DNA of 64,000 nucleotides from contig NZ_LPUY01000065.1 of the NCBI RefSeq assembly GCF_001518015.1, forward strand, positions 58,204 through 122,203, given 5' to 3'. Source of the DNA: Tritonibacter horizontis. GTDB taxonomy: Bacteria; Pseudomonadota; Alphaproteobacteria; Rhodobacterales; Rhodobacteraceae. Positions 54,587 to 63,417 of the stretch are shown here, piece by piece (position 1 is the first letter of the stretch; each line of letters begins with the position of its first letter). Position numbers and translations under genes: made by a program. The notes under the pieces are model-generated. The model had not been told where the DNA came from and searched no databases. It saw nothing but the letters and a program-made list of their open reading frames with translations.

Positions 54587-54743
54587 AATTGCACTATCGG
54601 TTGCGCATTCAGTGTGATGCGTTGGGAGAAGTTCAATTCGGACCTTGGCACCCCGATCTGTGGGGAGCTTGCGGATCCGCATTTTCGTTCCAACGTCACA
54701 TTCCGTGGGAGCGGGCGCAAAATTGACATGGAGGAGGTAACAC

Positions 54744-55781
54744 ATGAAATCGACCACATCACTTGCGGCCGCATCTACGCTGGTCGCCACACTTTTCGCT
54801 ACCGCGGCAACCGCAGAAACCGTGGCATTCCTGATGCCGGATCAGGCGTCCACACGTTATGAAGAACATGACTGGCCCGGTTTCCAAGCCGCAATGGGCG
54901 AGCTGTGTGCGGACTGCACCCTGATCTACCAAAACGGCAACGGCGACGTGGCCCTGCAGCAGCAGCAGTTTAATTCGGTTATTGCCCAAGGCGCGACAGT
55001 CGTGGTTCTAGACCCCGTCGATTCCGCCGCGGCCGCTGGCCTCGTCGAGATTGCGCGTTCGCAGGATGTGAAGATCATTGCGTATGACCGTCCGATCCCG
55101 GATTCGCCCGCTGATTTCTATGTGTCTTTTGACAACGAGGGCATCGGCTTCGCCATCGCTCAGTCGCTGGTAGAGCATTTGCAGGCCGAAGGCGTTCCGG
55201 ACGGCGCTGGCGTTCTTCAGATCAACGGCTCGCCCACCGATGCAGCCGCAGGCCTAATCCGCGACGGTATTGATCGCGCGCTGGATGCGTCGCCCTACGT
55301 AACCCTGTCGGAGTTCGACACACCTGACTGGGCTCCACCAAAGGCACAGGAATGGACTGCTGGACAGATCACCCGTTTTGGTAGCGATATCATGGGTATC
55401 GTCGCAGCCAACGACGGCACCGGTGGTGGCGCGATTGCGGCTTTAAAAGCTGCTGGTGCTGATCCTTTGCCGCCCGTCACAGGCAACGACGCCACGATCG
55501 CTGCACTGCAACTGATCATCGCAGGTGACCAGTATAACACGATCTCCAAACCATCCGAGATCGTAGCCGCCGCTGCTGCGGAGGTTGCTGTCATGCTACT
55601 CAACGGTGAAACGCCGGAAGCGACCTCGACGCTTTACGACACGCCTTCGCGGTTGTTCGTTCCTGCTGTCGTGACACAGGAAAACATCAAGGCAGAAATC
55701 TTTGATGCCGGAATCCAATCGGCCGAAGAGGTTTGCACAGCGGAATACGCAGACGCCTGTGCCGCACTCGGAATCGAGTAA
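54744..55781 (+). CDS. Sugar ABC transporter substrate-binding protein
   Basis: A 345-residue periplasmic binding protein of the ribose/xylose type (Peripla_BP_4). Residues 1-24 are a signal peptide ending ATAATA. The mature part shows VAFLMPDQASTRYEEHDWPGF and the cluster of aromatic and Asp residues typical of sugar binding. GAGGAGG lies 13 bp before the ATG. It is first in an operon with ATPase, permease, dehydrogenase, kinase and transaldolase. The ligand is likely ribitol or another pentitol/pentose, from context only. Confidence 0.88.
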   Translation: MKSTTSLAAASTLVATLFATAATAETVAFLMPDQASTRYEEHDWPGFQAAMGELCADCTLIYQNGNGDVALQQQQFNSVIAQGATVVVLDPVDSAAAAGLVEIARSQDVKIIAYDRPIPDSPADFYVSFDNEGIGFAIAQSLVEHLQAEGVPDGAGVLQINGSPTDAAAGLIRDGIDRALDASPYVTLSEFDTPDWAPPKAQEWTAGQITRFGSDIMGIVAANDGTGGGAIAALKAAGADPLPPVTGNDATIAALQLIIAGDQYNTISKPSEIVAAAAAEVAVMLLNGETPEATSTLYDTPSRLFVPAVVTQENIKAEIFDAGIQSAEEVCTAEYADACAALGIE

Positions 55782-55842
55782 CAGCTAAAATGCGGCAACG
55801 CTACGGCGGTGCCGCATCACGAATTTCTGGGAGGAGAATAGC

Positions 55843-56649
55843 GTGTCGCAGGAGAAAAAATTTCCGACGAAGGGTGAGGTCATCCTGAAATTACGGGGCG
55901 TCGGCAAACAGTTCGGCGCTGTTACCGCGTTGGATAATATTGACCTTGATGTCCATGCCGGCGAAGTCGTCGCCTTGGTGGGTGACAACGGTGCCGGAAA
56001 ATCCACCCTGGTCAAGGTTCTGGCGGGTGTGCATCAGCCCACGTCGGGCACCATCGAGTATTTGGGCAATCAAGTGACTTTGGATACGCCGGCGACCGCG
56101 CTCGAAATGGGCATCGCGACGGTGTTTCAGGATCTTGCGCTGTGTGAAAACCTTGATGTGGTTGCCAATCTTTTCTTGGGTCACGAAGTTTCGCCTTGGC
56201 GGATGGACGAGGTGCAAATGGAAGTGCGCGCCTGGACACTGTTGCAGGAGCTAGCCGCACGTATCCCATCCGTGCGCGAACCCATTGCCTCGCTTTCCGG
56301 CGGTCAGCGCCAAACGGTCGCGATTGCGCGCTCGCTTTTGCTGGACCCGAAAATCATCATGCTGGATGAGCCGACCGCAGCCTTGGGTGTCGCCCAGACC
56401 GCCGAAGTTCTTAACTTGATTGAACGGGTCCGCGACCGTGGGCACGGCGTCATCCTGATTTCACACAATATGGAAGACGTGCGTGCAGTTGCCGACCGCA
56501 TCGTGGTGCTGCGGCTTGGCACCAACAACGGCGTCTTCACCGCCGAAACATCGCATCAGGAACTTGTGTCAGCGATCACCGGCGCCAGCGAGAATTCCGT
56601 GTCTCGCCGTGCTGCGCGCAAACTCGAAGAAGTAGGGGAAGACCAATGA
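55843..56649 (+). CDS. Sugar ABC transporter ATP-binding protein
   Basis: A 268-residue single-NBD ATPase of the carbohydrate uptake class. Walker A is GDNGAGKST, the signature LSGGQRQTVAIARSLL, Walker B IIMLDEPTAALG. The GTG or TTG alternatives are poor; the start here is GTG at 55843 after GGGAGGAG. It overlaps the permease start by 4 bp. Only one ATPase domain is present instead of the duplicated RbsA type. Confidence 0.93.
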   Translation: MSQEKKFPTKGEVILKLRGVGKQFGAVTALDNIDLDVHAGEVVALVGDNGAGKSTLVKVLAGVHQPTSGTIEYLGNQVTLDTPATALEMGIATVFQDLALCENLDVVANLFLGHEVSPWRMDEVQMEVRAWTLLQELAARIPSVREPIASLSGGQRQTVAIARSLLLDPKIIMLDEPTAALGVAQTAEVLNLIERVRDRGHGVILISHNMEDVRAVADRIVVLRLGTNNGVFTAETSHQELVSAITGASENSVSRRAARKLEEVGEDQ

Positions 56650-57902
56650 CCCAAGATACCCAGACTAATCCATCGGCCCCGCAGCTTGACCGCGCAGATA
56701 CCCGTGTGCGTCACGATGCAGGTCTGCCGGGCGCGATGCGCGGCTTCGTCGACCAGATCAAATCGGGCGATTTGGGGATGTTGCCAGTTGCCTTCGGCCT
56801 GCTTCTGATCTCGGTGGTCTTCACGACCCTGAACCCCGTTTTTCTTGCCCCCAACAACCTTGTGAACCTGCTGTTTGATGCCGCAGCCGTGGGCCTGATC
56901 GCGCTTGGCGTGGTCTGCGTGTTGCTGCTTGGTGAAATCGATCTTTCCATTGGCTCGATGAGTGGTCTTGGATCGGCGATGACGGGCGTGCTCTGGGTCA
57001 ACTCAGGTATTCCGCTACCGCTTACCATCATTGCGGTGATGCTGACCGGTGCCTGTGTGGGCATGCTTTTCGGCTTCCTGCGCAACAAATTTGAGATGCC
57101 AAGTTTCGTTGCAACCCTTGCTGGGCTACTCGCTCTGCTCGGCCTTCAGCTTTATATCCTCGGGCCTACGGGATCGATCAACATGCCGTTCACGTCACCC
57201 TTGGTGCGTTTCGGTCAAATCCTGATCATGCCTGCGTGGCTTTCATATATTGTCGCATTCGTTCCCGGTGTGCTGATCCTCGTGGGCGCGATGCGCACCA
57301 ATCAACAAAGAAGTGCCGCGAACCTGTCATCGGGCGGAATGAGCGTTGCGGTCGTGAAAGCGGCAGTTTTGACAGTCGCTCTGCTGTTTGCTGTATTTTA
57401 CTTAGAGCAAGGTCGCGGTGTGCCGTGGATGTTCGGGGTGTTCGTTCTGTTTGTCGTGATCCTGAACTATGCTTTGACCCGCACCAAATGGGGACGTTCG
57501 ATGTTTGCCGTCGGCGGTAACGCCGAAGCAGCGCGTCGCTCGGGTATTAATGTTCAGCGAATCCGCCTGTCTGCGTTTGTCGTATGCTCGACTTTTGCCG
57601 CATTGGGCGGGGTCTTCGCTGCGGCACGTCTGGCATCCGCCAGCCAACAGGCCGGCACTGGTGACGTCAACCTCAATGCTATCGCGGCGGCGGTGATCGG
57701 CGGCACGTCATTGTTTGGCGGGCGCGGGTCGGCGTGGTCTGCATTGCTGGGTGTCTTGGTCATCATGGCAATCTCCAATGGGCTGACCCTGCTCAATCTA
57801 AGTTCGTCTTTGCGCTACATGATTACCGGCGCGGTTCTTGCCATCGCTGTCATCGTCGACTCGCTCGCCCGCCGTTCGCGTGCAAGCCACGGTCGTGCAT
57901 AA
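56646..57902 (+). CDS. Sugar ABC transporter permease (RbsC-like)
   Basis: A 418-residue inner-membrane permease of the BPD_transp_2 family with about ten hydrophobic segments. [13 protein letters not shown] and the later [22 protein letters not shown] are the conserved family motifs. The N-terminal ~40 residues are cytoplasmic and hydrophilic. Translation is coupled to the ATPase (ATGA overlap), so it would pair with it to import the operon's sugar. Confidence 0.93.
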   Translation: MTQDTQTNPSAPQLDRADTRVRHDAGLPGAMRGFVDQIKSGDLGMLPVAFGLLLISVVFTTLNPVFLAPNNLVNLLFDAAAVGLIALGVVCVLLLGEIDLSIGSMSGLGSAMTGVLWVNSGIPLPLTIIAVMLTGACVGMLFGFLRNKFEMPSFVATLAGLLALLGLQLYILGPTGSINMPFTSPLVRFGQILIMPAWLSYIVAFVPGVLILVGAMRTNQQRSAANLSSGGMSVAVVKAAVLTVALLFAVFYLEQGRGVPWMFGVFVLFVVILNYALTRTKWGRSMFAVGGNAEAARRSGINVQRIRLSAFVVCSTFAALGGVFAAARLASASQQAGTGDVNLNAIAAAVIGGTSLFGGRGSAWSALLGVLVIMAISNGLTLLNLSSSLRYMITGAVLAIAVIVDSLARRSRASHGRA

Positions 57903-57921
57903 GCCACCAAAGGAGCGGAAC

Positions 57922-58650
57922 ATGACCAACAAGATGGATGGAAAAACAGCCGCTATTACCGGTGCGGCTTCAGGGATTGGGCTCGAATGCGCCCGCATCC
58001 TGATCGAAGAGGGCGCACGGGTCGTGTTGATCGACAGGGCTGAGGATCGGCTGAAAACGCTGTGCGAAGAGTTGGGCGATAATGCCAAACCCTTGGTCAT
58101 CGATCTCCTCGACGGGCCTCAAGTCTCGGGCATGTTGCCCAAGATCGAGGAACTCGTCGGTCCGTTGAACGTATTTCACGCCAATGCAGGCGCTTATGTT
58201 GGCGGTGCGGCGGCAGAGGGTAATCCCGATGAATGGGACCGGATGCTCAACCTCAATATAAACGCGGCCTTTCGAAGCGTTCAGGCCGTGTTGCCTCGGA
58301 TGATCGAGCGCAAAACCGGAGACATCATCTTTACCAGTTCGGTCGCCGGTGTTGTGCCTGTGGTCTGGGAGCCGATCTACACAGCGTCCAAATTTGCGGT
58401 TCAGGCGTTTCTTCATGCGACCCGCCGCCAGGTTTCCGAATACGGCATCCGTATGGGTGCCGTTCTCCCAGGGCCAGTCGTCACGGCATTGCTAGACGAC
58501 TGGCCCAAAGAAAAGATGGAAGAAGCCCTTGCGATTGGATCGCTCATGCAACCACGCGAAGTTGCCGAAGCTGTTCTTTTCATGCTGACACGGCCGCGAG
58601 GGGTGGTGATCAGGGACATGGTGATCTTGCCGAACAGCGTCGACCTTTGA
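57922..58650 (+). CDS. Short-chain dehydrogenase, probable ribitol/pentitol 2-dehydrogenase
   Basis: A 242-residue classical [11 protein letters not shown] (13-20) binds the nucleotide, NAG is at 88-90, and the catalytic set is Ser140, Tyr153 and Lys157. The Asp at position 38 (VVLIDRA) favours NAD+. GGAGCG precedes the ATG. Position between a sugar transporter and a pentulose-type kinase suggests oxidation of ribitol (or a related pentitol) to D-ribulose; that identity is inferred from context and family resemblance. Confidence 0.85.
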   Translation: MTNKMDGKTAAITGAASGIGLECARILIEEGARVVLIDRAEDRLKTLCEELGDNAKPLVIDLLDGPQVSGMLPKIEELVGPLNVFHANAGAYVGGAAAEGNPDEWDRMLNLNINAAFRSVQAVLPRMIERKTGDIIFTSSVAGVVPVVWEPIYTASKFAVQAFLHATRRQVSEYGIRMGAVLPGPVVTALLDDWPKEKMEEALAIGSLMQPREVAEAVLFMLTRPRGVVIRDMVILPNSVDL

Positions 58651-58672
58651 ACGCCAAGAAAGGACGCGGAGT

Positions 58673-60301
58673 ATGACCAATTTAATCGCAGCTGAATCCT
58701 ATCTCCTTGGCATAGATGTTGGAACGGGTAGTGCTCGCGCCGGAGTCTTTACAGCCGACGGGCGAATGGTGGGGACCGACAAATGCCCGACGCGTATTTT
58801 TCGTGAAGGCGGGACCATTGTTGAACAATCAAGCGCGGATATCTGGCAGGCTGTCGTCAAGTCAGTGCGCGGTGCGATAACCGCATCGGGCGTGCGGCCC
58901 GAGCAGATCAAGGGTATCGGCTTTGATGCAACCTGCTCTCTGGTGGTATTGGGCGACAATGGAGCGCCCCTGCCAGTAGGTGACCCCAACCATCCAGAGC
59001 GCAATATCATGGTTTGGATGGACCATCGCGCGCTCGAGCAAGCCGAGCGGATTAACGCGACCGGTCATCGGGTTCTTGATTACGTTGGCGGCCGCATCTC
59101 TCCAGAAATGGAAACACCGAAACTGCTCTGGCTCAAGGAGAACCGGCCCGAGGTCTTTGCCGAGGCTTGGCAGTTTATGGACCTCACTGATTTTCTAACA
59201 TGGCGGGCATCGGGCGATCTTGCACGCTCGGTTTGCACGGTAACGTGTAAATGGACCTATATGGCCCAAGAGGACAGCTGGGACGCCGACTACTTCAAAA
59301 CCGTTGGACTTGATGAGTTGGCCAACGAGGGGTTCAAACGGATAGGCACGAATATCGTTGCCGCAGGATCTGCACTCGGCGCGGGGATAACCCCACAGGC
59401 CGCCAATGAATTCGGCTTGGTACCGGGCACACCAGTCGCGGCCGGATTGATCGATGCCCACGCAGGTGGCATCGGCTCGGTCGGGGCAAAAGGTGGTGGC
59501 GGAGCAGAGGCCAATCTGGCTTACGTCTTTGGCACATCCTCCTGCACTATGACGTCCACGAAAGACCCCGTCTTTGTCCCCGGCGTCTGGGGGCCATATT
59601 ATTCCGCGATGGTGCCCGGCCTATGGTTGAACGAGGGTGGCCAGTCCGCTGCTGGTGCCGCAATTGATCACCTGCTCGAATTTCACCCTCATGCCTCTGA
59701 GGCACACGCCGAGGCGGCGCGGGACGAACAATCCTTGCCGGCCTGGCTCGCTGGGCGCGTCGAAATGCGTCTCGGCGATGGTCAAGACGCAGGCGTTCTT
59801 GCGGGCAATGTTCATGTCGTGCCGGAGTTTCTTGGAAATCGCGCGCCGCATGCCGACCCACATACCCGCGCCGTCATCGCGGGCGTTGGCATGGAGCGTG
59901 ACCTCGATAGCCTGATCGCCCTTTACGTCGCAGGGCTTTGCGGGATCGGCTACGGATTGCGCCAGATCGTCGAGGCGCAGGCCTCGGCGGGGGCACCGGT
60001 CGAACGCATTGTCATCAGCGGTGGTGCAGGGCGCAGCGACATGATCCGGCAGCTCTTGGCGGATGCTACAGGCGTCGAAATCGCGGCACCGTCAGCGGAG
60101 GAACCAGTTCTTCTTGGCTCGGCTATTCTTGGCAGCGTCGCGGGAGGTGTCCATCCAGACATCCACCGCGCCATGGAGAAAATGTCGACGTTCTCCTCGC
60201 GATACGAACCACAGTCGGGCGAGGTGCGCCAGCTTCACGACTCCCGGTTCAAAATATTCGATCAATTGCAATCAGTTGCCAGGCAAGCTGCTAACCGTTG
60301 A
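58673..60301 (+). CDS. FGGY-family pentulose kinase (ribulokinase-like)
   Basis: A 542-residue sugar kinase. GIDVGTGSARAGVF is the N-terminal phosphate-1 motif; GIGFDATCSLVV, MVWMDHRA and the C-terminal VISGGAGRSDMIRQLLAD with GSAILGSVAGG are FGGY signatures. The length and TCSLVV pattern fit the FGGY pentulose-kinase group (D-ribulokinase) rather than xylulokinase. The product would be D-ribulose 5-phosphate. Start ATG 58673, 22 bp after the dehydrogenase. Confidence 0.9.
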   Translation: MTNLIAAESYLLGIDVGTGSARAGVFTADGRMVGTDKCPTRIFREGGTIVEQSSADIWQAVVKSVRGAITASGVRPEQIKGIGFDATCSLVVLGDNGAPLPVGDPNHPERNIMVWMDHRALEQAERINATGHRVLDYVGGRISPEMETPKLLWLKENRPEVFAEAWQFMDLTDFLTWRASGDLARSVCTVTCKWTYMAQEDSWDADYFKTVGLDELANEGFKRIGTNIVAAGSALGAGITPQAANEFGLVPGTPVAAGLIDAHAGGIGSVGAKGGGGAEANLAYVFGTSSCTMTSTKDPVFVPGVWGPYYSAMVPGLWLNEGGQSAAGAAIDHLLEFHPHASEAHAEAARDEQSLPAWLAGRVEMRLGDGQDAGVLAGNVHVVPEFLGNRAPHADPHTRAVIAGVGMERDLDSLIALYVAGLCGIGYGLRQIVEAQASAGAPVERIVISGGAGRSDMIRQLLADATGVEIAAPSAEEPVLLGSAILGSVAGGVHPDIHRAMEKMSTFSSRYEPQSGEVRQLHDSRFKIFDQLQSVARQAANR

Positions 60302-60405
60302 ACCCGGTAATGGGACTTGGGTAAAGCTGATTAGGTTTTTCAAAAATACCCCAGGCCAAGTAAAATTTGTGCCCAAATCGAACGAGCGAAAGCAGGAGAA
60401 ATGTT

Positions 60406-61350
60406 ATGCATAGCGTGCTCGACCAACTCAGGAAAATGACAGTCGTGGTCGCCGATACCGGCGAAGTAGAAGCCGTAAAGCGACTGCGTCCAATCGATTG
60501 CACGACCAACCCTTCACTGGTGCTGGCATCGCTGCAGGACCCTGCATCCGAAGATCTTGTGGCGCGCGAAATTGAAACCGCGCGGAAGATGGGTTTGTCC
60601 CCTGAACAGATCGCGGGCACGCTGACCGTTGCAGTCGGCGCGAAACTCACACAACTTGTGCCGGGCCGTGTTTCAACCGAAGTCGATGCTCGTCTTTCGT
60701 TCGATACTGATGCTTCAGTGGAACGCGCACACGAGATTATTGCGGATTACGCCGAACGAGGGATCGGCAAAGAGCGTATTCTGATCAAACTTGCCGCAAC
60801 CTGGGAAGGCATCCGCGCGGCCCAAGTTCTTCAGGACGAGGGGATCGACTGCAACTTGACGCTGCTGTTCTCGATAGCCCAAGCGGTTGCCTGCGCGGAT
60901 GCCGGCGCATTCTTGATTTCGCCGTTCGTGGGGCGGATCACGGATTGGCACAAAAAACACGCGGGGCGTGACGCCTATGCACCACACGAAGATCCTGGCG
61001 TGTTGTCGGTCATGCGGATTTACGATCACTACAAATCCAACGGTATCAACACCATCGTCATGGGTGCATCGTTCCGCAACACGGATCAGATCAAGGCGCT
61101 TGCCGGGTGCGACAACCTTACGATCTCACCCAAGCTGTTGGACGAGCTTGCCCGGGACGAAGCTGATTTGCGGCGCGCCCTGTCTCCAGAGACCGCAACC
61201 GGCTCGGCAACAAAGACTATGGATGAGGTGAAGTTTCGTTGGGACATGAACGCAGATGCGATGGCGACCGAAAAGCTTGCTGAAGGTATCCGAAATTTCC
61301 ACACAGATCATGTTAGGCTGATCGAAATTGTCTCATTGCGAATGCGCTGA
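60406..61350 (+). CDS. tal: Transaldolase
   Basis: A 314-residue classical transaldolase. The Schiff-base lysine is Lys128 in RILIKLAATWEG; DCTTNPSL (31-38), FLISPFVGRITDW and TIVMGASFRN are conserved. It moves the dihydroxyacetone unit between sugar phosphates in the non-oxidative pentose phosphate pathway, which lets pentulose-phosphate from this operon enter glycolysis. AGGAG precedes ATG 60406. Confidence 0.95.
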   Translation: MHSVLDQLRKMTVVVADTGEVEAVKRLRPIDCTTNPSLVLASLQDPASEDLVAREIETARKMGLSPEQIAGTLTVAVGAKLTQLVPGRVSTEVDARLSFDTDASVERAHEIIADYAERGIGKERILIKLAATWEGIRAAQVLQDEGIDCNLTLLFSIAQAVACADAGAFLISPFVGRITDWHKKHAGRDAYAPHEDPGVLSVMRIYDHYKSNGINTIVMGASFRNTDQIKALAGCDNLTISPKLLDELARDEADLRRALSPETATGSATKTMDEVKFRWDMNADAMATEKLAEGIRNFHTDHVRLIEIVSLRMR

Positions 61351-61586
61351 AACCGAAAGGCAGTTGTTATACAACAGGCATCCAAAACCCTGACTGTTCG
61401 AAACTCTAACTCTGACGGGCTGCGCCAAAGATTAAGGTGACAGGCTAATCCAATGGCCGGTTTCTGTCGAACGGCAGCACGAGCCTGCCGCATGCTAAGT
61501 GCCGTAAGCGCACGCAGGGCGAAAACCGAATTCACAGTTCGGGTTCCTTTCTGCCATTCAACGCGATTTGCCCGAAGGTCCGCTGG
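61351..61586. other. Intergenic region after transaldolase
   Basis: I see no gene or clear terminator. The end of the region meets the IS3 right terminus near 61587. Confidence 0.5.
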
Positions 61587-62545
61587 TAATCCCCCCATTT
61601 TTAATGGGGTCCAGCCGTAGAATTCAGGCGGCTGTTTGCAGTTTCATTGCGGGTGTGATCCCGCCGATGCCCATGTTGGGCCGTTCGTTGTTATAAGTCC
61701 ACAGCCATTCAGTTGCCTGGTTCTGTGCCTCCTCGATCGTATCGAAGATGTATTGACTGAGCCATTCACCTCGAACTGTGCGGTTGTAGCGCTCAATGTA
61801 GGCGTTCTGCTGCGGCTTTCCGGGTTGGATGTATGCCAGAAGAACGCCCTGCTTTTCGGCCCACTCCATGAGCTTGCCGCTGATATATTCGGGCCCATTG
61901 TCAATACGAATGGTTTTGGGTTTCCCACGCCATTCGATGACCTGGTCAGGCTACGCACGACGCGTTCGGCAGGCAGTGAGAAGTCCACCTCAATGCACAA
62001 GCCCTCGCGGTTGAAGTCATCCAGGACGTTCAGTGTCCGGATCGACCGGCCATCAGAGAGCTGATCTGCCATAAAATCCATTGGCTATGTCTCGTTGGGC
62101 CTGTCAGGCACTGCCAATGGTTCGGGCTTGTCCCGCTTGAGCCGTTTCTTGGGTTTTATGCGCAGATTCAGCTCCAGTTCGCAGTAGATCCGATACACCC
62201 TTTTGTGGTTCCAGCCATAGCCCTGCACGTTGCGCAGATACAAAAAGCAAAGGCCAAAGCCCCAGGTGCGCTTGTTCTCGGTCAACCGTTCCAACCAATC
62301 GGCGATCTCCTCATTCTCATCGCTCAAGATGGGGCTGTACCGATAGCACGTCTCGCTGATCTGAAACGCGCGGCACGCCAGCGCAACGCTGATCCCAAGC
62401 TGTGCGACCGCGTTCATGGCCATCTCTCGTCGCTGAGATGGCCTTAAGGCTTTTTTCCAAGGGCCTCCTTGAGCAACTCATTCTGCATGCTCATCTCGGC
62501 ATACATCTTCTTCAGTCTGCGGTTCTGCTCGGCCAGCTGTTGTTG
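61587..62545 (-). mobile_element. IS3-family element, 3' part (copy 2)
   Basis: On the minus strand this runs from the C-terminal part of orfA (LAEQNRRLKKMYAEMSMQNELLKE) through orfB to the right terminus at 61587-61598 (GGTAATCCCCCC). It is the same orientation and type as copy 1 at 51.8-53.4 kb. Its orfA N-terminal half is missing, replaced by an IS110 gene fragment. Confidence 0.75.
61624..62423 (-). pseudogene. IS3-family orfB transposase with nonsense and frameshift mutations (copy 2)
   Basis: From 62423 the frame encodes the orfB start (NAVAQLGISVALACRAFQIS, YGWNHKRVYRIY). A TAG at 62085-62087 stands where Trp is expected before [12 protein letters not shown], and a one-base loss near 61945 shifts the frame before the second catalytic Asp; the final part ([19 protein letters not shown]) with the catalytic Glu is in a third segment. 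It cannot be functional. Confidence 0.85.
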
Positions 62546-62754
62546 CCGCAGTGGGCGACGGTCGAGAGTTCAAGAACGGCCGGCATCTGGCGGCGTGGAT
62601 GGGGCTGGTTCCACGACAGCATTCCAGTGGCGACAAGAGGCTACTCATGGGGATCAGCAAGCGCGGAGACAGGCATTTGCGAACCCTGCTGGTTCACGGA
62701 GCCAGATCCGTGGTCCGAGTGGCTCAGCGCAAGACCGACCCCTTCAGTCAATGG
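62534..62754 (+). repeat. 221-bp duplicate of the IS110 transposase gene
   Basis: It appears identical to 52635-52855 inside the IS110 transposase and is in the same orientation. On its left it joins IS3 orfA at an 11-bp stretch (CAGCTGTTGTT on plus) that both partners may share; on its right it joins the fragment at 62752. Confidence 0.9.
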
Positions 62755-63210
62755 ACCTGTCCCGCTTTGGGCGGCTGCGGAAGGCCCGTAGACCACGCGG
62801 ACTGACCTGCATGACGTTGCACATACGTTGGATGGAAAACGCGGATTGGTGCTCTTCGATGAACTTGAACCTCACGGCTTTTGGCTCGCGAAGAACACCG
62901 TGGCCTTTTTTAATATCTCCCGCTCCTCCTTGAGAATGCGGTTCTCGCGTCGAAGCCGGTCATTCTCTTGGGCGAGGCTCATATCTTCTTTCGAAACCAC
63001 ATCTGTATCTCGATGCGCGGTGATCCATTTGTTCAGCGTCGACATCCCGACGCCCAGATCATCTGCCACCTGCTTACGCGTAAGCCCGCTGGTCAACGCG
63101 ATACGCACCGCATCCTGGCGGAATTCGTCCGTCCGTTTCAGTCCCATAGTCAGTCTCCTTTGGTGCAGTAAATGCTATCAAAGGAGCGGCATCAAACTGC
63201 GACAGGTCCA
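62752..63210 (-). mobile_element. Short IS3-derived element with imperfect terminal repeats
   Basis: The ends TGGACCTGTCCCGCTTTG (62752-62769) and, on the minus strand, TGGACCTGTCGCAGTTTG (63210-63193) match at 15 of 18 positions. Between them are orfA and only the first ~30 codons of orfB. This looks like an internally deleted IS3-family element, unless the left match is by chance within orfB. Confidence 0.55.
62872..63147 (-). CDS. IS3-family orfA (second IS3 type)
   Basis: A 91-residue orfA: GLKRTDEFRQDAVRIALTSG and KQVADDLGVGMSTLNKW form the helix-turn-helix, followed by a leucine-zipper-like DRLRRENRILKEEREILKKA. The frame into orfB would be reached by a -1 shift near FASQKP. The frame shows orfB N-terminal residues (VRFKFIEEHQSAFSIQRMC) before it is cut at 62752. 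It is intact as an ORF but has no transposase partner. Confidence 0.85.
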   Translation of the reverse strand: MGLKRTDEFRQDAVRIALTSGLTRKQVADDLGVGMSTLNKWITAHRDTDVVSKEDMSLAQENDRLRRENRILKEEREILKKATVFFASQKP

Positions 63211-63417
63211 AATTGATTTTCTTCTGGGCTGGCGATACTGTACCGATGTCGGTGTCGCTTTCCATTGCAGGACCCATGGCTCTTGTATGAGCCATGCCCT
63301 TGGGGGTGCCCCAGCGCCGACACCCTAGCACCTTGTTGAATGGAATGGGGCATCGGGCCGTGTGGCCTGCGTTGCCCCTTCCAATAGTTTGAGGACGCTC
63401 TCCCTGCGGAGAGTTAG
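63211..63417. other. Intergenic region before the right-edge recombinase
   Basis: I see no supported gene. Small overlapping frames lack recognisable features. Confidence 0.5.
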
